DNA from: Septoria linicola
Lineage: Eukaryota > Ascomycota > Dothideomycetes > Mycosphaerellales > Mycosphaerellaceae
Assembly: GCA_024114885.1 (NCBI GenBank)
Contig: CP099425.1
Coordinates: 620,001-684,000 of the forward strand
Direction of reading: 5' to 3'
DNA: 64,000 bases
Made by a program: the position numbers and the translations under genes
The notes under the pieces: model-generated
The model's input: only the letters and a program-made list of their open reading frames with translations
Databases searched by the model: none
What the model was told of the DNA's origin: nothing
Shown: piece by piece, positions 46,668 to 56,262 of the stretch
Layout: every line of letters starts with the position of its first letter
Numbering within the stretch: the first letter of the stretch is position 1

Positions 46668-47561
46668 CTATACGTTCTGGTCAGCATTGAAAGAGCACTT
46701 GTGGTCCTGTACGAATCCACCTACCTCGATACAGATCGCTTGCAACTCCGGCTCAGCAGTAGGTGGAACGCTTGCAGGAGCGCTACACCTCCTGCCAAAG
46801 GTATCCTGCAATGCTTGCCCGACGGTGGCGACATCCTCGTCAGTCACACCGAAGCTTGCAGCAGAAGTCCCGACTTGGGTTATGAACCATCCAACCTCAC
46901 GCTCATCAAGAGCCATATACTTGTGGACTTCGTACTGTGAAGTGCGGCCCTCGTACGGTGATATCGTGTTCCCAAACAGAGAGCAGCCTAGCAGAGAGGC
47001 AAAGTAGGCGTAGAGATGTGAGATGAGAGTGCTGTGCAGACATTGTCAACACGCCAGAACAGCCGATGGCATCAGGGGGAGCTCACTATTGCGCACTGTT
47101 CGTATCAGCAGCCGGCATGTTCATCTTGAGTGGATCCGCGCCGCCACCATCCAGGAAGTTGACCATCTCGCCATAGCCGCGGCCGGTGTTGGTCGATGGG
47201 AGTGCACCACTGAAATATACGGACAAATCCACACCTTCGAAGTCACCTGTACCTGGAGCCAAGATTCCATCGACCTTGACGAGTGAGCCTGGGGAAGATG
47301 TGTAATTGCCAATGATGGCTGTATTGACGACGAGAGTCAGTACAGTCTGTTGGTTCTCTGCCGTGTTGTCCATGAGGAGGGCAGTGGTATCTGGTGTTGT
47401 CAGCGGGTTTTGATCAGTGACGGTCTGACATCTGGTATGACCGAGCGATGTGTCTGCTCACATTTGTCACAAAGTGACTGCGGCGCAGGAGGAGATCCTC
47501 CTGGCAGAGCGGCCGCGAGAGTCAGCACCAAGCTGAACACTACACATTGTCGTTGCCACAT
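46668..47561 (-). CDS. Secreted fungal protein of unknown function
   Basis: 255 residues from exons 47462-47561, 47087-47390 and 46668-47031. The signal peptide is MWQRQCVVFSLVLTLAAALPGG. Splicing gives CDKYTTALLMDNTAENQQTV, then ILAPGTGDFEGVDLSVYFSG, NFLDGGGADPLKMNMPA, LISHLYAYFASLLGCSLFG, YEVHKYMALDEREVGWFI, and a C-terminal GVTDEDVATVGQAL block. I recognise this as a conserved ascomycete secreted family, but no biochemical function is known to me. Its repeated His and helical blocks (HLYAYF, EVHKYM) recall heme- or oxygen-binding all-alpha folds; this is speculation. The three exons fit in frame with good splice sites. Confidence 0.7.
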
Positions 47562-48859
47562 GATGAGCACGGCGATAAGATGATGGAGACAAATAACGTT
47601 GAAAGTGCAGAATCAGCGCTAGACGTGCTCTTGTAGCATCAGCTCAGACAACAACTCACAGGCATAAAGACCTCCCCCGCTGCTAAAGCTCTCCTCCTAG
47701 TCAGCCACGACAACTCAAAATCATAGCATAATCGTCGCACATCTCCATCCGTCTCCTGCAACAGCCCAATCCAGCTCTCCCAGCTCCTCATCCAGCGCAA
47801 CAAAAGACAAGGAACACCTGCTCATTTCCCTCTCTGTCTCCCAAGAAAAAGCCTCCATCCACGATCGGGCAGACGCCCACCTAATCACAACCAATCACAT
47901 TCACACGCCTAACACGCGTTCAGCTAAAGCGACGTTGATATCAGATCCGTTCCCAAACAATTCACACTTCAAGCATCCCTACTTCCTTTTTGCTCTCCCC
48001 TGCACAAGCTTTAAGCATGCATTTAAACATATACCTTGTCTCCTACCTCAGCCTTGCTCTCCTCTATCCACGAACAAGGGATCATAACGAGTGAGAAGCA
48101 ATAGAATCGTAAGCTCCTCCCAACCTCACTTCGGCTCTCGACTCTTCCGCGACCGTGCAGTCAGTAAACCAAAGCAAAAGCAAAAGCAACACTCGGCAGT
48201 TACAAGCCGAGATCGGTCAAACTGTCCCCTTCACTTGCTTCTGCGTGGAGAGCTTCCGTGTGGCCGTGTAGCAAATCGGTACAGTATACCAGGTCCTCCT
48301 CAAGCGCAGTTCAACAAAAGTCCACCGAGACAGATGTGAATCACGCGAGCAGCAGAACGCAGACAATAACAATATACACGATGATCTCACATGGTGTGTA
48401 CTGTGTTGCAGAGCTGTGATCGACTGGAGTAGTGAGTGTTGACGTCGACGACTACCCTTGCTCGACAGCATAACGTGGTCAATGGAGTTGAACAGCATGG
48501 TCGGACAAGATGAGAGTATAGATCTTCCGCGATAGGAAAGAGGGACATGATGGCACGGACTTGCACGACGTGTAGACGATGCGCTTCCTGCATTGGACCT
48601 GTCATATCACTGCTGCGTGGCATCCATCATGATTGAGAGCACACTAACATGCAAGTTTCGGCTTTTGTGATTGTCGATCTACGTGGCTATCATCAGTCGC
48701 TAAATATATGCTGTCATCTTCGGTGCAGGCAGTCTCTCATCGATTGTACTGCCACCATCTCGAATCACGGGACAGCGTTATCGAGCATTTCAATCGTCCC
48801 ACTGACAGCGTGAACTGAGCCTCCCACTTCTCATCTGCCATCACGGCTCTTTACTTTCT
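47562..48859. other. 1.3 kb gap upstream of secreted-protein gene
   Basis: C/T-rich DNA with a GCAAAA triple repeat near 48172-48190. No coding gene or structural RNA recognised. Confidence 0.5.
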
Positions 48860-50963
48860 TCATCGCTCTGCCGTGGCCATCAGACTGCCGATGAAGGTCA
48901 TGATGAGTCTCGAACGCGCCTGAGTGATATCCTCTGGCACCAAGTATATCGTCGCTCCGAGCTTTCGAGCTATCGAGATGGCCAGCTTCGCATTCGCGTA
49001 TGCTTCTTCATCTGAGCGGCCAGCGGAAACGAGATCATAGTCGACATACTCGCTCTTGATGCCGTTCAGAACATCGAGCAAAAATACACCAGACGCAATC
49101 TGCTGATCCTTGAATGATCGGACAGCCGAGCTGCGCCCGCCTTTCTTGACAGTGTCGTTCGCCCACTTCACCATGTCTGCATCTGCGATCTCCCGCTTAC
49201 CCAGACGCTGTGCCAGACCTTGAAGCGTGTTTGTGATGTCTTTACGCATGAGTTGCCAAACAAGACCAAGGGTCAGTGTCTTCTGCCCGTCTGTGATGTC
49301 GGCGCCCTGAATCCCGACAAGCGAGAACTTGTTCTGCTTGCCAATCTCGACAGCGTAGTTGGTGTTCTCGACTGCCTTGAATCGAGACATACCTGACTTG
49401 ATCGTCAAGTAGGCCTCGTCTTCGTCCTGACTCACAGGCGCAACAGCATTGGCAGGTGGCTTGTTCGCGTGTCGCCAGTTGACACTTCCCGGAATGACCT
49501 TGTCGTATGCCTGTAGTAGAACAATACCATCTTTCAGGTCCTCGAAGAACGACACAACAGTTGGCTTGACGTTCAGCGAGTTCAGCCAAAGAGTGAAGAC
49601 GCGTGCTTCTCGCTCGCCCTCGGCGTCAAAGTCTTCAATTTCAGCCTTCTCCTCCTCGGTGATTGGATCCAGTCCTGGGTGGTTGTTGAACAAATTGGCA
49701 ACGAAGGCGAGATTGAGCTTCGGGTTACCAGCACATAATGATTTTGGAGTCAAGAACTTGCGGCAAGGTGGATCGAGAGCGTCGGCGTTTTGCAGCACTT
49801 GCTCTGCCCGTCGTTCGAGGTTGGACGTCTGCAAAGGCGATTTCGAGCAGATGCTTGGCGCGAGTTGATTGAGGAGGACTGTGTAGTTTTCGCTGTCCTT
49901 GACATCGTTGGAGAAGTTTTGCACTCTGGGAAATGTTAGTACGGGTCGTGCTCTCAAAGAGTTCTGGACTGGCTTTCTGTGAAACTCACCTCCTATGCCA
50001 GCCGGCGTTCTTCAAGTGGTAGTTGAACCATCGCAGCAGAATCTGCTCCGGAGGCAAGCGCAGGAATTGCTCCAGCGTCTCTCCATCTTCCAGCAGGCGG
50101 TACAATTCTGGGTGCAGCTTGATGTCGATCTTGCCTAGCAGACCACGTCGAATGACCTGCCAGATCAGACCTAGAATCAAGTGCTCTCGCACCTCTATGA
50201 TATCTCCTGCACCAATGTTGACCACGGAGCAGCCGATACCCTTGGCCGACTCAATCACGATGTTGTTGTTCTCGGTAAAGTGGAATGCATTCAGCGACTT
50301 GATCTTCTTGCCCGGTCGATTCAGCACGCGCTCGTCAATGGTATCAGGCACGCTGTCATTGATGAGTTTGGCGAGCACGAGACCGTCCTTGCACGAATCG
50401 AACATTTCGAAGGTGTCCAGCGGAAAGGGAAGGAGGTGCCCAATATCCGGGTCGCCGGCAAGAACGGCATTGATGTGTGAGGTGAAGGCAGTGCGCTCAT
50501 CCTCGTTGATGGTGTGCTGCGAGCTGGCCGTCGAGCCGCCCACGGTGATTCTGCCCGCTTTTGCCTGTGCTCCTCCGCCGAGACTGCCCCTGCTTGCGTG
50601 GGAAGGCGTCGTGGGTGCTCCTGCTGTCTGACCACCTGCTGCTGCCTGATCGCCCGTCTTCTGCGCGGCGTTGCTGAAGCCTCGCGACCGCTGCTGGGCG
50701 GGACTGCTTTGGCGGAGGCGTGCAATCAAGTCGACATAATCGTCCAGCTCGACCCGTCTCGAGCTGTCGAGCTCCACCTCCTTCAGCGCCTGTCGCACGA
50801 CGTCGTACGGCTGTCGCTCGCTGGTCTGCGCCGACTTGATGGCCGTTCCTTCATCGACATAGCCCTTGTCGTCCACGTCAAGTCTGCGAAAGGCATCGCT
50901 GAGGCCGTAGATTTCCGCCTGCGGGAACTGAGGATACTTCTTCTGCAGCTTGAGCACGTTCAT
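48860..50963 (-). CDS. SAC6: Fimbrin (actin-bundling protein, Sac6-like)
   Basis: Cross-links actin filaments in endocytic patches and rings. Exons 49990-50963 and 48860-49925 give 679 residues; the 64-base intron joins AGWHR to RVQNFSND in frame. The start MNVLKLQKKYPQFPQ matches fimbrins. Residues about 15-85 form the EF-hand-like region (RRLDVDDKGYVDE). An Ala/Gly/Ser-rich linker follows at about 100-150. Four calponin-homology domains then begin around residue 160: INEDERTAFTSHIN in CH1, the LGLIWQVIRR block at the end of CH1, FTLWLNSLNV in CH3 and LGLVWQLMRK near the third domain's end. The protein is slightly longer than yeast Sac6 because of the linker. Intact and conserved. Confidence 0.95.
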
Positions 50964-51507
50964 GGTGGGTGATGGTGGTGTTGTGCCAAGGCGCAATATG
51001 ATGTGAGAACAAAACAGAAAACCAATTGCACAGATAATGTGACTGCCGGAAGACGCGCAATGGCAGTACGTTGATCTCTCAGTCGCTACACTCTGCCGCT
51101 GCCAGTCAGTCAGCACTTCCCAGCAGATGAAACACAGCCCACCTTTCGTCATCGTCAGGCGTCAATATTCCCCGACCTTCTTCCGTCTCAGCAAACACGG
51201 ACTAGTTAGTGAGTGCACCACAACAACATCGCCACCTAAGCACAGCCACCTCAAGCTCACTATCGACTTGCGCTGATGTTCGTTTGCTTATAATGCACAA
51301 CTCCGTGTCACGAAGGTCAGCAAGATGAACGACGAAAGCACTTGGCGTTTGTGGTCTGTGGCATCAGAAGAGAGCTGAGGGCGACAATATGCAGAATTCC
51401 GGAATTCAATTTGTCAAGAGCTATCAGCAAACACAGTAGTGACCGTTCCCACGAGCATCTTAGACCCATCATTATTCAGCTGTCATACCCCTGGCCTTCA
51501 ATCACAA
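50964..51507. other. Fimbrin upstream region
   Basis: Fimbrin promoter and leader on the minus strand. The fimbrin frame stays open to 51152 but that extension is not conserved-looking. Nothing else seen. Confidence 0.5.
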
Positions 51508-51760
51508 TCAACAGCAGTAACGGCAGCCATTCTCATCCTGTTCAAGATCATCACCTCAGCATTCGCTAACGCGATCAACAGCCAGATTGGATGTCAAAAC
51601 CTACCCGACAAATATGATGCGCCGACGTGCATGAGGCAGATCTGCAAATCCTAACCGGGTCCCGCTTGACCAGATCAACTGGCACATCATTGGCGACTGG
51701 GAGAGAAAGTGCAGAAGCGGTGAATGCCAGGACGGCAAAGATGAGAGTGTAAGGCTGCAT
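51508..51760 (-). CDS. Small secreted six-cysteine peptide with Kex2-type site
   Basis: Exon 1 (51605-51760) encodes a signal peptide (MQPYTLIFAVLAFTASALS), a short propiece ending VDLVKR and the first part of a cysteine-rich peptide. Without splicing the frame stops at 61 codons. A canonical 67-base intron (51538-51604, GTAGGT...AACAG with a GCTGA branch-like site) joins to an exon (51508-51537) ending CRYCC-stop. The spliced product is also 61 residues; after KR the mature peptide has about 28 residues with cysteines spaced C-x4-C-x6-C-x5-C-x2-CC. This architecture (signal, pro, KR, disulfide-rich core) is typical of secreted effectors, small defence-like peptides or pheromone-like signals. 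No family recognised. A TATA box lies upstream. Confidence 0.55.
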
Positions 51761-52209
51761 CTTGGACTCCGTACTTGCTGATATAGCTGGAGTTGTGTTC
51801 TAGTGATTGAGATAAGCTGAGCGAGATGGAGAGCAACGTAGACGCGGGGTAGTTCTAACGTCGTCTTTATACATCTGGAGTCTACTAGGTTAATATAAAT
51901 AGCAGATTTCTTGACCTCGCAGGGGATGTCCTGCCAATGTCTTGTGATGACACGGAGAGTGCGCAAAGAATGAATTGGAAGCGGAGCCATCCTTGCGTCT
52001 AGCAACCTCAACCTACCGACGAATGGTGTAAAAGAGTGGTAGAAGCCTTCCCTGCTTGGCGCTTATCCCCGCGTGCCGCTCAATCCACGCGTCCTAGTTA
52101 AACGTAGAAGACGTTATTCTAGGTAGTAATCCGATTCTTGATCCTACCTGCCTGCCTACCTGCCTGCCTGCCTCTATACTTCGACGATAGCTCTCTCGAC
52201 CTTCCTTCG
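51761..52209. other. Spacer with CCTG-type microsatellite
   Basis: Upstream of the small peptide gene, downstream of the epoxide hydrolase. Holds an imperfect (CCTG/CCTA) tetranucleotide run at about 52144-52172. Confidence 0.55.
51864..51871 (-). promoter_or_regulatory. TATA box of small secreted peptide gene
   Basis: TATAAAGA on the minus strand, 104 bases before the ATG at 51760. Confidence 0.4.
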
Positions 52210-53634
52210 CTAAAACCCTCTCGCTCCCTGCACAACACCCTCACAAGCCCCACCCTTCCCAAACAGCTTCCTCAAATCTCCAGCCAACAGCTCCGGCACC
52301 TCGAACGCAGCGAAATGTCCTCCCACATCGAATGTAGTCTGCTGTACCACAGGCCCGTTACTCCACGCCCAGCATTTCGGCAGTCTCGCGAGCTCATTCG
52401 GAAAGTACGCCAAAGCAAGCGGTACATCGGGAACGTACATGTTGATAACGTCCATTCTGCTCACGGAGCCTTCGCCAACGGGATGTGCGGATTCATAGTA
52501 GATCCGAGTGCTTGCTGAGGGTCCGGCGCGGGAGAAGTAGTAGATTGATATCCAGGTGCAGACTTCTTCTTCGGTCCAGGGATAGTTGTCGGACCAGTCT
52601 GAGGAAAGCATTAGGACATACCTCATCTTGCAAACAAGTGGAGTTTGCGCTGATTGAAATGGAACCTACCATGCAGTTTCTCATAGATCCAAGCCAGGAG
52701 TGCGATAGGAGAATCTGTCAGTCCATATCCTAGAGTCATTGGTTTCGTGTCTTGTTCCTTGAGGTAGCCATCTCCTTCTGTCAGGTACTGTAACAATGAT
52801 CAGCACAACGAAACATGACCAACCACGAGTCCAAATCCTCAGTCACAACAATCCTCTTTCCGAAGCTCCAAAGACATGCCAGAAACTCACCTTCTGCGTA
52901 TGCGCCAAATCCTCCCTGACCTTGCCACTCAACGCGATCCCACCAATAGCCTGCGCAAAGCTCACCGGATTCCTCCACGGCTTCGGAAACGCATGCACTG
53001 GAAAATTCGTATGCACAGCCTTCACACTCTGCGGAAACCACTTACTCACCAACCTGCACAAAAACCCACCCCAATCGCCTCCTTGCGCTACATACCCCGT
53101 CTCCGCATACCCACAAGCTTTCATCACGCCGTGCAGAACCTCTGCGTGCTGTTTGAGTCCGAAGCCGGTTCTGTTGGGATACTCGGACCACGCGTAGCCC
53201 GGTAGACTAGGAGCTACGACGTGAAAGGCTGGAGCATTGGGATCTTGGGGTGATGTGAGGAGGGGCAGGAGTTTGAGGACTTCATAGTAAGAGCCTGGCC
53301 AGCCGTGGATGAAGAGCAGAGGGATGGCACTTTTGCGACTGGAGCGGGCGTGGATGAAGTGGATGTCGAGGGTTTGAAAGGTGGGGACTGTGATGGGGAC
53401 GGTGAATTGGGGGTGGGAGTTTAGGCGGGTTTGGGCTGCGGACCAGGAGAAGGTGTTGAGCCAGTAGGTGCTGAGGCGTTTGATGTCGGAGAGGGGCGAG
53501 CCCATTTTCCAGGCTGCATCTTCGAGTTCGGTGGGGAAGGTGGCGGTGGAGAGCTTGGAGTTTAGTTCGGAGACTTTGGAGGGTGGGATGGAGATTTTGA
53601 AGGGTTGGGGTGTGCCTGTTGTTATTGAAGCCAT
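52210..53634 (-). CDS. Epoxide hydrolase (alpha/beta hydrolase with EHN domain)
   Basis: Opens epoxides to diols with water. Exons 52891-53634, 52670-52787 and 52210-52598 join in frame to 416 residues. An N-terminal EHN-type segment (PFKISIPPSKVSELNSKL) is followed by the oxyanion HGWPGS, the nucleophile-elbow region GGDWGG (the Asp in GDWG is the nucleophile), lid tyrosines and the closing HFAAFEVPE, whose His is the catalytic base. This is the microsomal-type fungal epoxide hydrolase layout. It sits at the left edge of the aromatic catabolism cluster on the same strand as the aldehyde dehydrogenase, but membership is uncertain. Intact. Confidence 0.9.
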
Positions 53635-53918
53635 GGCTGGATTATGTTATTTGGTTATAGATGTGTTTGTGGAAGCTCAATGGCGTAGGGTCCAGAAGTG
53701 AGGTCAGAGCGCTTGGCGCTTAGCTCTGGTATAGCCGAGCTTCGAAGTGTATTGAAGATTCCGCCGAGGAGAGGACTCATAAGGTGCACTACATTTTCTA
53801 CAGATACTGAGGTCTCGATGAGCAAGTCTGGGATAGAGAGTGGATTTGAAAGTTTTGAGTACAAGATCCTGCTCTTCTGCTTGGATTGGCAGCTGTTTCG
53901 ACGTCCACTCGTTCTCCT

Positions 53919-55561
53919 TCAATTCGCCCACGTAATGGTCTTCAACCTCACCCATTCCTTCAATCCTTCTTCGCCATGGAATCTGCCAAAGCCAGATTTA
54001 TTCGCACCTCCATGAGGAAGGCTAGTCTCGTCGTGTACTGCGAAACCAGTGTTAGCGGCCACAAACGACGTTGCAAAGCTGAACATCCGTCAACTCACCC
54101 GACATCGAATTGATATGCACAGCTCCTGTCTCAATCTGTCGCGCAATCCTGAATTCACCACGCTGAAGATTCTCAGTAAACACAGCCGACGCCAGCCCAT
54201 ATTCCGTATCATTAGCGATCTTGATGGCTTCCTCGTCGTTCTCGACGATAAACAGCGAGACAATCGGACCGAAGGACTCTTGATAATACAAGTCGGCATC
54301 TTTCTTGACATCTTCTAGAATGACAGGTCTCATGGCTGTCGCCAATTCTCGCTTATCGTTGACATCTCCATACAGCGCTTTCGCGCCTTTACTGATAGCG
54401 TCAGAAAGCAAGTTCGCATTTCTGCCCACAGGAGCTTTGTCGACTAGCACAAGACCGTTCTTGTCCGGGAAGATCTGATCGATAGTTGCGCCGAGGACTT
54501 GACGGAATTGATCTGCGACTTTGGCATTGACGGGGATTCGTTCTGTGGCCATGCAGATCTGCCCAGAGTAGAGAAAAGCTCCCACCACTGACTGAATGGC
54601 GGCAGTTTGGAGATTGGCATCTTCGCATACAATAGCGGGGGCTTTGCCGCCGAGTTCCATGAGCGTAGGCTTGAGGTTTTTGCCTGAGAGGGAGGCGACA
54701 ATGGAGCCGACCGCTGTGCTGCCCGTGAAGTTGATCTTGCGCACAAGTGGGTGGGCAACGAGTGTGCCGATGATTTCCGGGCCGTCTTGCGGGCGGTGAG
54801 TGATAGTGTTGAGGCAGCCTACAGGAAGCCCAACTTTGTGGAATATGTCTATGAGGACCCACATTGATCCAGGGCCTCGCTCGCTGGCCTTGACCACAAC
54901 GGTGTTGCCCACTGTAATCATCTTAGCAGCGCCAGGACGAGGTTGATCGGTTCTGACATACTTGCTAGGGGTCCGAGGAAGGATCGTAGTCCGAGAATGC
55001 AAGGACAGTTCCAGGGCTGGATTCAAAGTCAATGCGTAGATTCTCTCGAGCAGAGTCCTTGATCGAACTCACTGCGATAGCAACGACAACTCCATAAGGC
55101 TCCTTGACCACCATGGCACTCCTGTTCTCGTCTAGGATATCAGGAATAAAACCCTGACTGGATGCTGCTGCAATGAGTCCAGCGCAGCTCTTCAACGATT
55201 CCAAAGCATCGTTGAAGTCGAAAGCAAAGTACATATCAGTGGAGGCAACCTCTTGATTCGCAAAGTGCCATAACTCGTCCTTCCGGCGAACCATTTCTTC
55301 GGCAGCCTTGAGAAAGAGGTCACGGCGGTGACCAGGTTTCGTCTTACTCCATGCTGGGAAGGCCTTTTGAGCTGCATCGACGGCAGCATTGCATTCGTCC
55401 ACAGAAGCTGAAGAGGCCTTCTAAAGGACATCGCCTGTTGCTGGCGCTACAAGATCGAATGAGTTCGTGGTCTGTATCTGCTCTCCATTTCTCCAGAGCG
55501 GTACTGTCCAGTCCTGTCCTGGAAGTTTCAATGCAACGCCATCTGTGCCGTTAGTAGCCAT
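53919..55561 (-). pseudogene. Aldehyde dehydrogenase (salicylaldehyde/vanillin type) with in-frame TAG
   Basis: Oxidises aromatic aldehydes to acids with NAD(P). Exons 55073-55561, 54962-55016, 54099-54911 and 53919-54037 join in frame to 491 codons. Landmarks: MATNGTDGVALKLP start, FDLVAPATGDVL, PYGVVVAIA spliced to PWNCPCILGLRSFLGPLAM, GNTVVVKASERGPG, FTGSTAVGS, catalytic Glu in MELGGKAP, catalytic Cys in SGQICMATER, ESFGPIVS and the terminal PHGGANKSGFGRF. Everything is typical except codon 47, which is TAG (55421-55423) where relatives have Trp (DVLWKAS). It is the only lesion seen. A downstream start would remove the N-terminal strand. It could be a null allele, a base error, or stop read-through. 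Confidence 0.85.
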
Positions 55562-56262
55562 CTTAATCATTTTTGCTCAGTCAAAATTCGAGCTTGAGGG
55601 AATCGCTCAAAACTGCTGTGGGGACGCCTTTGCGAGTTCTCATCTTTGGATACTTGGCCTCTGAATACTGCCGTAGCTTGCTGCCAGCTCTACCGTCAAA
55701 CAGTCCCGAACCAGAAGCAGCTACACCATAGCTCCATCTGGCAGCGACCTGCACTGTCAGCGGGGTACATGTACACAACACGTGATGGACTTGAGGGAGC
55801 GGAGTGTTGGTGAAGGTTTGGGCTGAGATGAACTTTGAAGTGCGTGACCCTCAGACGTGAGGAGTCAGCAGGGAGCACGAAAGTCAGTGCGCGGTCCGAG
55901 GACTCCACTTCTTGCGACGCCTTCCAGCGTCTTCAGCCAACCACCACGACTGCTGCATAGGCTCGCCTTCGCGAGGAGAAGACCAAAGACCCATCAGGAA
56001 ACAATTGCCTTATCTTATCTGAGCCCACCGGCCGGTCCTGGAGGTAAGGTATTCGTGTATCAAGTGGGCCAGAAACATAAGCAGACTTGCAGCCGTCGTC
56101 TGCACACGAGTAAGCAGAGACGGCCCCATTTTCGAGCGTGACACAACACCTTCATATATATGTGTTTCGTGCCAATAGCCGAAATATGCACCGGACAGGT
56201 GCAAGCCGTTGGTATCCGATCTATTGAGGCCCGGTCACACAGCGTCAGAAAAGCAACGAGCC
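55562..56262. promoter_or_regulatory. Divergent promoter, aldehyde dehydrogenase / regulator
   Basis: 700 bases between the outward-facing dehydrogenase and transcription factor starts, so control of both is expected here. I could not pick out a convincing CGG-type inverted site. No gene. Confidence 0.5.

Noticed and set aside
25653..47561. A secondary-metabolite cluster built from the P450, acyl-CoA ligase, SDR, MATE and MFS genes
   Set aside because: No PKS, NRPS, terpene or other core synthase is present, and three of these genes are broken.
50964..51152. N-terminal extension of fimbrin beyond the ATG at 50963
   Set aside because: The extension is not fimbrin-like; the protein's normal start is the later ATG.
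6178..55561. Treating every frameshift and stop as an assembly error
   Set aside because: Long multi-exon neighbours (malic enzyme, fimbrin, acyl-CoA ligase, MATE) read without a single error, so random error is not favoured, though it remains possible for the six-G run and the HET slips.
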